DNA of 52,322 nt from Streptomyces aurantiacus (GTDB taxonomy: Bacteria > Actinomycetota > Actinomycetes > Streptomycetales > Streptomycetaceae). The stretch covers positions 1-52,322 of the forward strand of contig NZ_LIPP01000033.1 of assembly GCF_001418335.1 (NCBI RefSeq), read 5' to 3'. Below, one piece after another: positions 36,043-43,355 of this stretch; position 1 is the stretch's first letter, and every line of letters begins with the position of its first letter. Under the pieces are notes generated by a model, which saw only the letters and a list, made by a program, of their open reading frames with translations, did no database searches and was not told the DNA's origin. The translations under genes were made by a program, and so were the position numbers.

Positions 36043-36966
36043 ATGCAACACGGTAAATACCGTTTCATCGTGGGGTTCTTGACGGCCCCTCTGGCCATTT
36101 ACAGCCTCTTCGTGATCTGGCCCTTCATCCAGTCCATCTACTATTCGTTCACGGACTGGAGCGGTCTGAGCCCCGAGTTCAAGATGGTGGGCTTCAAGAA
36201 CTACACGAGGCTGTTCGACGACGACGTTTTCTGGAAGTCGTTGCAGCACAGCGTGACGTTCGTGCTGCTGCTGCCGTTGGTGACGCTCACCATGGCGCTG
36301 TTCTTCGCCTTCATGCTCAATGTGGGCGGCCGGCGCCGTAAGAACGCCGCGATCGCCGGTGTGCGCGGCACGTCCTTCTACAAAGTGGTCTACTTCTTCC
36401 CCCAGGTGCTGTCGATCGCGATTGTCGCGCTGCTCTTCCAGTTCGCGTACAACCCGAACAGCGGGGCGCTCAACTCCGGTCTGCAGGCGGTGGGTCTCGA
36501 CAGCGTCCAGCCCGACTGGCTCGGTGACCCCGACCTCGCCCTGTGGTGCATCTTCGCGGTCCTCGTCTGGAGCACCGTCGGATTCTTCGTGGTGCTCTTC
36601 TCCGCGGGAATGGCCTCCATTCCCAAGGACTACTACGAGGCCGCGCTGCTGGACGGCGCGAGCCGCTTCACGACCTTCTTCAAGATCACTCTGCCGCTGC
36701 TCTGGGACACCGTGCAGTCCGGCTGGGCCTATATGGGCATCCTGGCGCTCGGCGCCGAGTCCTTCGCGGTCGTGCAGATCATGACCGTGGGCCCCGGCGG
36801 TCCCGACTACTCGACGACCGTCCTGCCGCTGTACGTCTACCAGAAGGCGTTCCGCGACGGTCAGGCCGCCTACGCGACGACGATCGGTGTCGCCCTGCTC
36901 CTCGTGACGCTGCTGTTCGTGGCGGTCGTGATGCGGCTGGGCCGGCGCGAGCGGCTGGAGTACTGA
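36043..36966 (+). CDS. ngcF: Sugar ABC transporter permease NgcF
   Basis: It encodes 307 aa from ATG 36043 (GTG 36037 is possible). There are six membrane helices in the MalF/LacF style, starting FIVGFLTAPLAIYSLFVIWP. The cytoplasmic EAA loop reads YYEAALLDGASRFTTFFKIT, the coupling site for the ATPase. It lies 101 bp after ngcE. Its stop overlaps the start of a 34-codon reading frame (TGATG), which in turn overlaps ngcG. Confidence 0.92.
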   Translation: MQHGKYRFIVGFLTAPLAIYSLFVIWPFIQSIYYSFTDWSGLSPEFKMVGFKNYTRLFDDDVFWKSLQHSVTFVLLLPLVTLTMALFFAFMLNVGGRRRKNAAIAGVRGTSFYKVVYFFPQVLSIAIVALLFQFAYNPNSGALNSGLQAVGLDSVQPDWLGDPDLALWCIFAVLVWSTVGFFVVLFSAGMASIPKDYYEAALLDGASRFTTFFKITLPLLWDTVQSGWAYMGILALGAESFAVVQIMTVGPGGPDYSTTVLPLYVYQKAFRDGQAAYATTIGVALLLVTLLFVAVVMRLGRRERLEY

Positions 36967-37070
36967 TGCAGACCGAACCGACCGAACCGACCGACCGGAC
37001 CGGGTACACGGAACCGACCGAGTACATCCGACCGGCCGAGCACGCCGAGCCGCGAGGAGGCCACGCATGA
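36966..37070 (+). CDS. 34-aa coupled mini-ORF between ngcF and ngcG
   Basis: It starts by TGATG overlap with the ngcF stop and ends by ATGA overlap with the ngcG start. The peptide is Glu/Pro/Thr-rich (MQTEPTEPTDRTGYTEPTEY at its start) and is encoded by ACCGA repeats. GGAG lies about 9 nt upstream. It may be a real small protein or may only carry ribosomes from ngcF to ngcG. It is in a different frame from ngcG, so it is not an extension of that gene. Confidence 0.4.
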   Translation: MQTEPTEPTDRTGYTEPTEYIRPAEHAEPRGGHA

Positions 37071-37999
37071 AGACGACCGACACGCCTCCCGCCGACACAC
37101 CGCCCGCCGACGCCACCGGGGAGGGTCCCCCCGTCAGCAAGGAGGCGCCCGCGCCCGTGCCGCAGGAGCAGGCCACCGGCAGGACCCTGAACATCTTCTC
37201 GCACGGCTTTCTCGTCCTCTGGGCGTTCATGGTCGTGCTGCCGCTGCTCTGGGCGGTGATGACCTCGTTCAAGACGGACAAGGACATCTTCGGCTCGCCC
37301 TGGTCGCTGCCCGACACGCTGCACTTCGACAACTGGTCGCGCGCCTGGACCTCGGCGAACATGAGCGACTACTTCCTCAACACGATCATCGTGGTGGGAT
37401 GCTCGCTCCTGGGCACCATGCTCCTCGGCTCCATGGCGGCGTACGTCCTCGCGCGCTTCGAGTTCCCCGGGAACCGCTTCATCTACTTCCTCTTCATCGG
37501 AGGGATGAGCTTCCCGATCATCCTGGCGCTTGTGCCGCTGTTCTACGTCATGCAGAACCTGTCCCTGCTGAACACGCTGCCCGGCCTGATCCTGGTCTAC
37601 ATCGCCTACTCGCTGCCGTTCACCGTGTTCTTCATGACGTCCTTCTTCCGCACGCTGCCGACCTCGGTGGCCGAGGCGGCCTTCGTGGACGGCGCCTCGC
37701 ACACCAGGACGTTCTTCCAGGTGATGCTGCCGATGGCCAAGCCCGGTCTGATCAGCATCACCATCTTCAACTTCCTGGGGCAGTGGAACCAGTACATGCT
37801 GCCGACGGTGCTCAACACCGAACCGGACAACAAGGTGCTCACCCAGGGCCTGGTCCAACTGGCCGTCAGCCAGGGCTACAAGGGCGACTGGTCCGGTCTG
37901 TTCGCCGGCCTCGTGATGGCGATGCTGCCCGTGCTCGCCGCGTACATCGTCTTCCAGCGCCAGGTCGTCCAGGGCCTGACGGCCGGCGCCCTCAAGTAA
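37067..37999 (+). CDS. ngcG: Sugar ABC transporter permease NgcG
   Basis: It encodes 310 aa from ATG 37067 with GAGGAGG upstream. A Pro-rich cytoplasmic N-terminus (about 40 residues) precedes six helices of the MalG type, and the EAA loop is VAEAAFVDGASHTRTFFQVM. It forms the channel with NgcF for GlcNAc/chitobiose. It is the last gene of the operon, followed by a terminator at 38130. Confidence 0.92.
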   Translation: MKTTDTPPADTPPADATGEGPPVSKEAPAPVPQEQATGRTLNIFSHGFLVLWAFMVVLPLLWAVMTSFKTDKDIFGSPWSLPDTLHFDNWSRAWTSANMSDYFLNTIIVVGCSLLGTMLLGSMAAYVLARFEFPGNRFIYFLFIGGMSFPIILALVPLFYVMQNLSLLNTLPGLILVYIAYSLPFTVFFMTSFFRTLPTSVAEAAFVDGASHTRTFFQVMLPMAKPGLISITIFNFLGQWNQYMLPTVLNTEPDNKVLTQGLVQLAVSQGYKGDWSGLFAGLVMAMLPVLAAYIVFQRQVVQGLTAGALK

Positions 38000-38002
38000 C
38001 GG

Positions 38003-38105
38003 GCCTCGACCGACAACGGCCTCCTTCGACCGACAACGGTCCTCGAACGGCGACGGACTTCGACCGGCAACGACCTCGACCGGTAATGGGCCGCAACCGT
38101 AACGG
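38003..38105 (+). repeat. Degenerate CTCGACCGACAACGG repeats after ngcG
   Basis: At least five decayed copies of a unit close to TCGACCGACAACGG follow one another at about 18-23 bp spacing. No coding sense or hairpin logic was found. Confidence 0.5.
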
Positions 38106-38129
38106 GATTCAACCAACGGTTCGGTTTGC

Positions 38130-38164
38130 GAGGGTGGTCCCGGAATGACTCCGGGTCCGCCCTC
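38130..38164 (+). terminator. Terminator of the ngcEFG operon
   Basis: A 15-bp stem with one U-G pair and one mismatch (GAGGG...CCCGGA with TCCGGG...CCCTC) and loop ATGAC, 130 bp after ngcG. Confidence 0.7.
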
Positions 38165-38298
38165 GGGCGAACAGGCGCATGGACGTACCCCTCTGCTCAA
38201 CCTCTTGACGGGAGGCGACCCAAACAGCTCAGCTTAGGGTTCACTAGTTGGACATAGACGGGGTCTCACCGAGGCGACCCCGTACGCAGGAGGTCGTC

Positions 38299-39498
38299 GT
38301 GGAGACTCCGGGGTCGCAGTCGTCGCTGCACCGAGCCAATCTCGAACGGGTCGTACGTGCGGTGCGCCTGGCCGGGTCGCTCACGCAGGCGGAGATCGCG
38401 AGGTCGACGGGTTTGTCCGCGGCCACGGTCTCCAACATCGTCCGGGAGCTCAAGGACGGCGGAACGGTCGAGGTCACGCCCACCTCGGCGGGCGGCCGAA
38501 GGGCCCGCAGCGTCAGCCTCAGCGGCGACGCCGGGATTGTCATCGGCGTCGACTTCGGGCATACGCATCTGCGGGTCGCGGTCGGGAACCTGGCGCACCA
38601 GGTGCTGGCCGAGGAGTCCGAGCCGCTCGACGTGGACGCGTCCGCCGCACAGGGCTTCGACCGGGCGGAACAGCTGGTCAACCGCCTGATCGTGGCCACC
38701 GGCGTGGACCGTACGAAGATCGCGGGGCTGGGTCTCGGCGTGCCCGGGCCGATCGAGGCGGAGACCGGCACGCTCGGCTCCACGGCGATCCTGCCGGGCT
38801 GGACCGGCACCAAGCCCGCCGAGGAGCTGCGGGAGCGGCTCGGGGTGCCGGTGCACGTGGACAACGACGCCAACCTCGGAGCCCTCGGCGAACTCGTCTG
38901 GGGGAGCGGCAGGGGCGTGCGGGACCTGGCCTACATCAAGGTCGCCAGCGGTGTCGGCGCCGGACTCGTGATCGACAGCAAGATCTACCGTGGCCCAGGT
39001 GGCACAGCGGGAGAAATCGGGCATATTACTCTTGATGAGTCCGGTCCCGTCTGCCGCTGTGGCAACCGGGGCTGCCTGGAGACCTTCGCGGCGGCGCGCT
39101 ACGTGCTGCCGCTCCTCCAGTCCAGCCATGGCACGGATCTCACCATGGAGGGTGTCGTACGACTGGCGCGGGACGGTGACCCCGGCTGCCGTCGGGTGAT
39201 CGCCGACGTCGGTCGACATATCGGCAGCGGAGTAGCGAATCTGTGCAATCTGCTCAATCCGAGCCGGGTGGTGCTCGGTGGTGATCTCGCCGAGGCCGGA
39301 GAGCTCGTACTAGGACCCATAAGGGAGTCCGTCGGCCGCTATGCGATCCCCAGTGCGGCACGTCAACTATCCGTTCTGCCAGGGGCACTTGGCGGTCGGG
39401 CGGAGGTCCTCGGGGCGCTCGCTCTCGCACTCAGCGAAATGGGCGATTCAACCCTTTTGGACGGATCGCTCACTGCTGTAACACCTGCCTTCACTTAG
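38299..39498 (+). CDS. rok7B7: ROK-family transcriptional repressor (Rok7B7-like)
   Basis: It encodes 399 aa from GTG 38299, preceded by AGGAGG (38288-38293). An in-frame TTG at 38248, 7 nt after TAGGGT, is an alternative leaderless start. The N-terminal winged helix is LTQAEIARSTGLSAATVSNI. The ROK sugar-kinase-like fold follows (IVIGVDFGHTHLRVAVG, HVDNDANLGALGE), with the zinc motif CRCGNRGCLETF. Position between ngcEFG and xylFGH matches S. coelicolor SCO6008 (Rok7B7), reported to control xylFGH and to influence carbon control and antibiotic timing. A pentose- or GlcNAc-derived effector is likely but not shown here. Confidence 0.88.
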   Translation: METPGSQSSLHRANLERVVRAVRLAGSLTQAEIARSTGLSAATVSNIVRELKDGGTVEVTPTSAGGRRARSVSLSGDAGIVIGVDFGHTHLRVAVGNLAHQVLAEESEPLDVDASAAQGFDRAEQLVNRLIVATGVDRTKIAGLGLGVPGPIEAETGTLGSTAILPGWTGTKPAEELRERLGVPVHVDNDANLGALGELVWGSGRGVRDLAYIKVASGVGAGLVIDSKIYRGPGGTAGEIGHITLDESGPVCRCGNRGCLETFAAARYVLPLLQSSHGTDLTMEGVVRLARDGDPGCRRVIADVGRHIGSGVANLCNLLNPSRVVLGGDLAEAGELVLGPIRESVGRYAIPSAARQLSVLPGALGGRAEVLGALALALSEMGDSTLLDGSLTAVTPAFT

Positions 39499-39504
39499 AG
39501 AACG

Positions 39505-39522
39505 GATGGCACCGTTGCCATC
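39505..39522. promoter_or_regulatory. Inverted repeat between rok7B7 and xylF
   Basis: GATGGCACCGTTGCCATC has 7-base arms and a 4-base centre, and AACG/CGTT extends the arms with one bulge. It begins 6 bp after the repressor stop codon. It could be the repressor's terminator or an operator for xylF; no T-run follows, which slightly favours an operator. Confidence 0.45.
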
Positions 39523-39619
39523 TCGTTAAGGATTTACTTCTTGACGTCGCACCTGGAGCCGAGTTGACTTCCAGCCACCTCGGCCGCAACGTCGCGGCCT
39601 CGTCAGGGAGGTTTCTGAA

Positions 39620-40738
39620 GTGAATACGCGTATGCGTCGCGCCGCCGTTGCTGTTGCCGCGGGTGCCATGGCCGTCTCGCTCGCTGCCTGTGGCAGCGCC
39701 GATGAGTCCGGCGACAAGAGCGACTCCAGCAAGTCCCCCGCCAAGGGCGACGACATCAAGGTCGGGCTCCTCCTTCCGGAGAACCAGACCGCCCGGTACG
39801 AGAAGTTCGACAAGCCCCTGATCGAGAAGAAGGTCAAGGAGCTCACGAACAACAAGGGCGAGATCGTCTACGCCAACGCCAAGCAGGACGCCACCACGCA
39901 GGCCCAGCAGGTCGACACGATGATCACCAACAAGGTGGACGTGCTGATCGTGGACGCGGTGGACTCCAAGGCCATCGCCAACGGCGTGAAGAAGGCCAAG
40001 GAAGCCGGCATCCCCGTCGTCGCGTACGACCGCCTCGCCGAGGGCCCGATCGACTCCTACGTCTCCTTCGACAACGAAGAGGTCGGCCGCGTCCAGGGCA
40101 AGGCGCTCCTGGAGGCCCTGGGCGACAAGGCCAAGCCCTCCGCGAAGATCGTCATGATGAACGGCGCGGTCACCGACCCGAACGCCGCCCTCTTCAAGAA
40201 GGGCGCGCTGTCCCAGCTCGACGGCAAGGTCGACATCGCCAAGTCGTACGACACCAAGGAGTGGAAGCCGGAGAACGCCAACGCCAACATGGAAGGCGCG
40301 ATCTCCGCGATCGGCAAGACCAAGATCGTCGGCGTCTACTCCGCCAATGACGGCATGGCGGGCGGCATCATCACCGCCCTGAAGGCCGCGGGCGTCTCCC
40401 CGATCCCGCCGGTCACCGGTCAGGACGCCGAGCTGGCGGGCGTGCAGCGCATCGTGTCGGGCGAGCAGTTCATGAGCGTCTACAAGTCCTACCCGCAGGA
40501 GGCGGACATCGCGGCGCAGATGGCCGTCGCGCTCGCCAAGGGCGAGAAGCTCGACTCCATCGCGAAGACCAAGGTCGACAGCCCCACCACGAAGGCCGTC
40601 CCGTCGGTGCTCGTCCCGGTCGTCTCGCTGACCAAGGACAACATCAACGACACGGTCATCAAGGAAGCGATCTACACGGTCGACGAGATCTGCACCACCA
40701 AGTTCAAGGCCGACTGCGCCAAGGTCGGACTGAACTAG
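39620..40738 (+). CDS. xylF: Xylose-type sugar-binding lipoprotein XylF
   Basis: It encodes 372 aa from GTG 39620 with GGGAGG eight bases upstream. Signal peptide and lipobox end at Cys24 (VSLAAC). The periplasmic-binding fold of the ribose/xylose class follows (IKVGLLLPENQTARYEKFD, VYSANDGMAGGIITALKA, VTGQDAELAGVQRIVSGEQ). It delivers xylose to XylGH. It is the first gene of the transport operon next to its presumed repressor. Strong RNA structures follow it and should raise its level relative to the ATPase and permease. Confidence 0.92.
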   Translation: MNTRMRRAAVAVAAGAMAVSLAACGSADESGDKSDSSKSPAKGDDIKVGLLLPENQTARYEKFDKPLIEKKVKELTNNKGEIVYANAKQDATTQAQQVDTMITNKVDVLIVDAVDSKAIANGVKKAKEAGIPVVAYDRLAEGPIDSYVSFDNEEVGRVQGKALLEALGDKAKPSAKIVMMNGAVTDPNAALFKKGALSQLDGKVDIAKSYDTKEWKPENANANMEGAISAIGKTKIVGVYSANDGMAGGIITALKAAGVSPIPPVTGQDAELAGVQRIVSGEQFMSVYKSYPQEADIAAQMAVALAKGEKLDSIAKTKVDSPTTKAVPSVLVPVVSLTKDNINDTVIKEAIYTVDEICTTKFKADCAKVGLN

Positions 40739-40741
40739 TCG

Positions 40742-40830
40742 ACGACCATTCCCTTGGCACCTACGGGTATGCACGGGAATTCACTCCACTGAATTCCCGT
40801 ACGGGCCCCCGGGCCCCAAGGGACGGTCGT
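40742..40830 (+). other. Nested RNA structure directly after xylF
   Basis: The outer arms pair ACGACC and TCCCTTGG (40742-40757) with CCAAGGGA and GGTCGT (40816-40830), with a small bulge. Inside is a perfect 10-bp hairpin ACGGGAATTC/GAATTCCCGT (40773-40800). It starts 4 bp after the xylF stop. This could protect the xylF message from 3' decay or partly terminate transcription. Confidence 0.65.
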
Positions 40831-40842
40831 ACCCGAAGCCCA

Positions 40843-40891
40843 TCCGGCGCCCCGCAATCACCAGCCCCGCAAGCTAGGGCGGGGCGCCGGA
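40843..40891 (+). other. Second strong hairpin between xylF and xylG
   Basis: A perfect 13-bp stem TCCGGCGCCCCGC/GCGGGGCGCCGGA with a 23-nt loop, 73 bp before the xylG start. It acts with the preceding structure as a likely attenuator or stabiliser. Confidence 0.65.
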
Positions 40892-40964
40892 CGGAACACT
40901 TCACACCCCCCAAACTCTTCTGCACAACCTCCCGCCGGGTCAGGCGGCGAAGGAGATGGTCAAC

Positions 40965-41747
40965 GTGTCCGCTACGCCTGTTCTGGCGTTGCGTGGGGTA
41001 TCGAAGCGGTTCGGCGCCGTCCAGGCGCTCACCGACGTAGAACTCGAAGTCCACGCCGGCGAGGTGGTCGCCCTGGTCGGCGACAACGGCGCCGGAAAGT
41101 CCACGCTGGTGAAAACGATCGCCGGCGTGCACCCCATCGATGAGGGCGTCATCGAATGGGACGGCAAGACCGTCCAGATCAACAAGCCGCACGACGCCCA
41201 GCACCTGGGCGTCGCGACCGTCTACCAGGACCTCGCGCTGTGCGACAACATCGACGTCGTCGGCAACCTCTACCTGGGCCGTGAGCTGAAGAGGCGCGGC
41301 ATCCTGGACGAGGTCGAGATGGAGCGCCGCTCGCGCGAACTGCTCCAGACGCTGTCGATCCGCATCCCCAGCGTGCGCATCCCGATCGCCTCGCTCTCCG
41401 GCGGCCAGCGCCAGACCGTGGCCATCGCCCGCTCCATGCTCGGCGAGCCCAAGCTGGTCATCCTCGACGAGCCCACCGCGGCCCTCGGTGTCGAGCAGAC
41501 CGCCCAGGTCCTCGACCTGGTCGAACGGCTGCGCGAGCGCGGCCATGCCGTCCTCCTCATCAGCCACAACATGGCCGATGTGAAGGCCGTCGCCGACAAG
41601 GTGGCCGTGCTCAGGCTCGGCCGCAACAACGGCGTCTTCGAGGTGAAGGCCACCTCGCAGGAAGAGATCATCTCCGCCATCACCGGTGCCACGGACAACG
41701 CCGTGACCCGCCGTGCGGCGCGCAGCAACGGGGAGGCTCAGAAGTGA
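40965..41747 (+). CDS. xylG: Xylose-type ABC transporter ATPase XylG (single domain)
   Basis: It encodes 260 aa from GTG 40965, chosen because AAGGAG (40950-40955) is 9 nt upstream; ATG 40956 directly abuts that site. Walker A is GDNGAGKST (39-47), the signature LSGGQRQTVAIARS, and Walker B LVILDEP with H-loop ISHNM. Most RbsA/XylG ATPases are tandem duplications of about 500 residues; this one is a single module and must dimerise. Its stop overlaps the xylH start by GTGA. Confidence 0.92.
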   Translation: MSATPVLALRGVSKRFGAVQALTDVELEVHAGEVVALVGDNGAGKSTLVKTIAGVHPIDEGVIEWDGKTVQINKPHDAQHLGVATVYQDLALCDNIDVVGNLYLGRELKRRGILDEVEMERRSRELLQTLSIRIPSVRIPIASLSGGQRQTVAIARSMLGEPKLVILDEPTAALGVEQTAQVLDLVERLRERGHAVLLISHNMADVKAVADKVAVLRLGRNNGVFEVKATSQEEIISAITGATDNAVTRRAARSNGEAQK

Positions 41748-43036
41748 GCATCGACAAGACCTCCGCCTCCAAGGACGACGTCGTGGTCGCGAACCCCGAG
41801 GCCGCGGCCGACGCGGTGACCGTGGTCGACCCCCGGCTGCTCGTGCGCGAGCAGGGCCTGGCCGGCTACGTCGGCGAGTTCAAGCGCAAGATGAAGGGCG
41901 GCGACCTGGGCTCCGTCCCGGTCGTCATCGGCCTGATCGTCATCTGCGTCGTCTTCCAGAGCCTGAACTCGGCGTTCCTCTCCGCCGAGAACCTCAACAA
42001 CATCGCCGTCGCGATGGTCGCCACCGGCATGATGTCCGTCGGCATCATCTTCGTGCTGCTGCTCGGCGAGATCGACCTGTCGGTCGGCTCGGTCAGCGGT
42101 GTGGCGGGTGCCATCACCGCCGTGCTCAGCGTCACGCACGGTATGAACGAGTGGCTGGCCGTCCTCATCGCCCTGGTCAGCGGCGCGGCCATCGGAGCCC
42201 TCCACGGCTTCTTCTTCGCCAGGATCGGCGCCCCCGCGTTCGCGGTCACCCTGGCCGGCCTGCTGTTCTGGCTCGGCTTCATGCTCCAGATCCTGGGCGA
42301 GAACGGCACCATCAACATCGACGGCGAGGGCGTGGTCGGCAAGCTGACCACGTACTACTTCTCGGACGTCGCCGCCGCCTACGGGCTCGCGACCGCCGCC
42401 GTGGTGCTCTTCTTCGTCACCAGCTTCCTGGACAACCGCCGCCGCGAGGCCGCGGGCATCCCGTCCCGGCCGCTGATCGACCTCGTGGTGCGCACGGTGC
42501 TGCTCGCGATCGTCGCGTTCGCCGCGGCGGTCATGTTCAACCAGTACAAGGGCCTGCCGCTGGCGCTGCTGCTGTTCCTGGTGGTCCTGGTCGCGAGCGA
42601 CTTCGTACTGCGCCGTACGGGCTACGGCCGCAAGATCTTCGCGCTCGGCGGCAGCGTCGAGGCGTCCCGCCGTGCCGGTATCAACGTCACGGCGATCCGC
42701 GTCTCGGTCTTCGCCCTGGCGGGCTTCTTCGCCGCCGTCGGCGGTCTGTTCTGGTCCTCGAAGATCGCCGCGGCCAACCAGAGCGCCGGTGCGGGCGACC
42801 TCCTGATGAACGTCATCGCGGCGGCCGTCATCGGCGGCACCAGCCTCTTCGGCGGTCGCGGCCGTACGTGGAACGCGCTGCTCGGTGTCATGGTGATCAC
42901 CTCGATCCAGTACGGGCTCGCCCTTGAGGGCACCGCCACGCCGGTTCTGTACATGATCACCGGTGGTGTGCTGCTTGCCACGGTCGTCATCGACTCGGTG
43001 ACGCGCAAGACGCAGAAGACGGCCGGCCGCGCATAA
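41744..43036 (+). CDS. xylH: Xylose-type ABC transporter permease XylH
   Basis: It encodes 430 aa from GTG 41744, coupled to xylG. It has about ten membrane helices of the ribose/xylose permease family: VVIGLIVICVVFQSLNSAFL, the conserved LGEIDLSVGSV, IFALGGSVEASRRAGINV, and VIGGTSLFGGRG near the end. It forms the channel with two XylG subunits. The transcript is closed by a clear terminator at 43164. Confidence 0.93.
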   Translation: MSIDKTSASKDDVVVANPEAAADAVTVVDPRLLVREQGLAGYVGEFKRKMKGGDLGSVPVVIGLIVICVVFQSLNSAFLSAENLNNIAVAMVATGMMSVGIIFVLLLGEIDLSVGSVSGVAGAITAVLSVTHGMNEWLAVLIALVSGAAIGALHGFFFARIGAPAFAVTLAGLLFWLGFMLQILGENGTINIDGEGVVGKLTTYYFSDVAAAYGLATAAVVLFFVTSFLDNRRREAAGIPSRPLIDLVVRTVLLAIVAFAAAVMFNQYKGLPLALLLFLVVLVASDFVLRRTGYGRKIFALGGSVEASRRAGINVTAIRVSVFALAGFFAAVGGLFWSSKIAAANQSAGAGDLLMNVIAAAVIGGTSLFGGRGRTWNALLGVMVITSIQYGLALEGTATPVLYMITGGVLLATVVIDSVTRKTQKTAGRA

Positions 43037-43355
43037 CGCTGCGCGGTTGCGCGGTGAGTGCCGCTGCGCGGCGTGCGGTTGCGCCGTAGGGCTTGCGGGG
43101 CGTGGAGTGGCTGCCGGCCGTCGTGGCTGGTCGCGCAGTTCCTCGCGCCCCTTGGGGGGCTTCAGTGCCCGGTGCCTGTAGAGGTGCCGGGCACTTTTGT
43201 GTGGTCTGGGGCGTTTGCCGGGGGCGCTGGTGGGTGAGATGTTCTTCCGCCGGTCGCGTGACGTACGACGGCGGCCCGGGCATTGCCGCGCGTGGCGGAA
43301 CATTAGACTCGACAGGCCCGGCAATCTCGATCAGCTCTACTGCAAGGAGGCACGG
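43037..43355. other. Intergenic region between xylH and dxs
   Basis: About 320 bp with no gene. It holds GCGC-rich simple sequence, a stretch (about 43116-43160, GGTCGCGCAGTTCCTCGCGC) that I recall as a very common intergenic repeat in Streptomyces genomes, the xyl terminator, and a probable dxs -10 (TAGACT, 43304-43309). Confidence 0.5.
43164..43198 (+). terminator. Rho-independent terminator of xylFGH
   Basis: A 13-bp stem AGTGCCCGGTGCC/GGTGCCGGGCACT with two G-U pairs, loop TGTAGA, and a TTTT tail; the clearest intrinsic terminator in the window. Confidence 0.85.

Noticed and set aside
40956..40964. ATG 40956 as the xylG start
   Set aside because: The AAGGAG ribosome site directly abuts this codon, leaving no spacing; GTG 40965 has a normal 9-nt gap.
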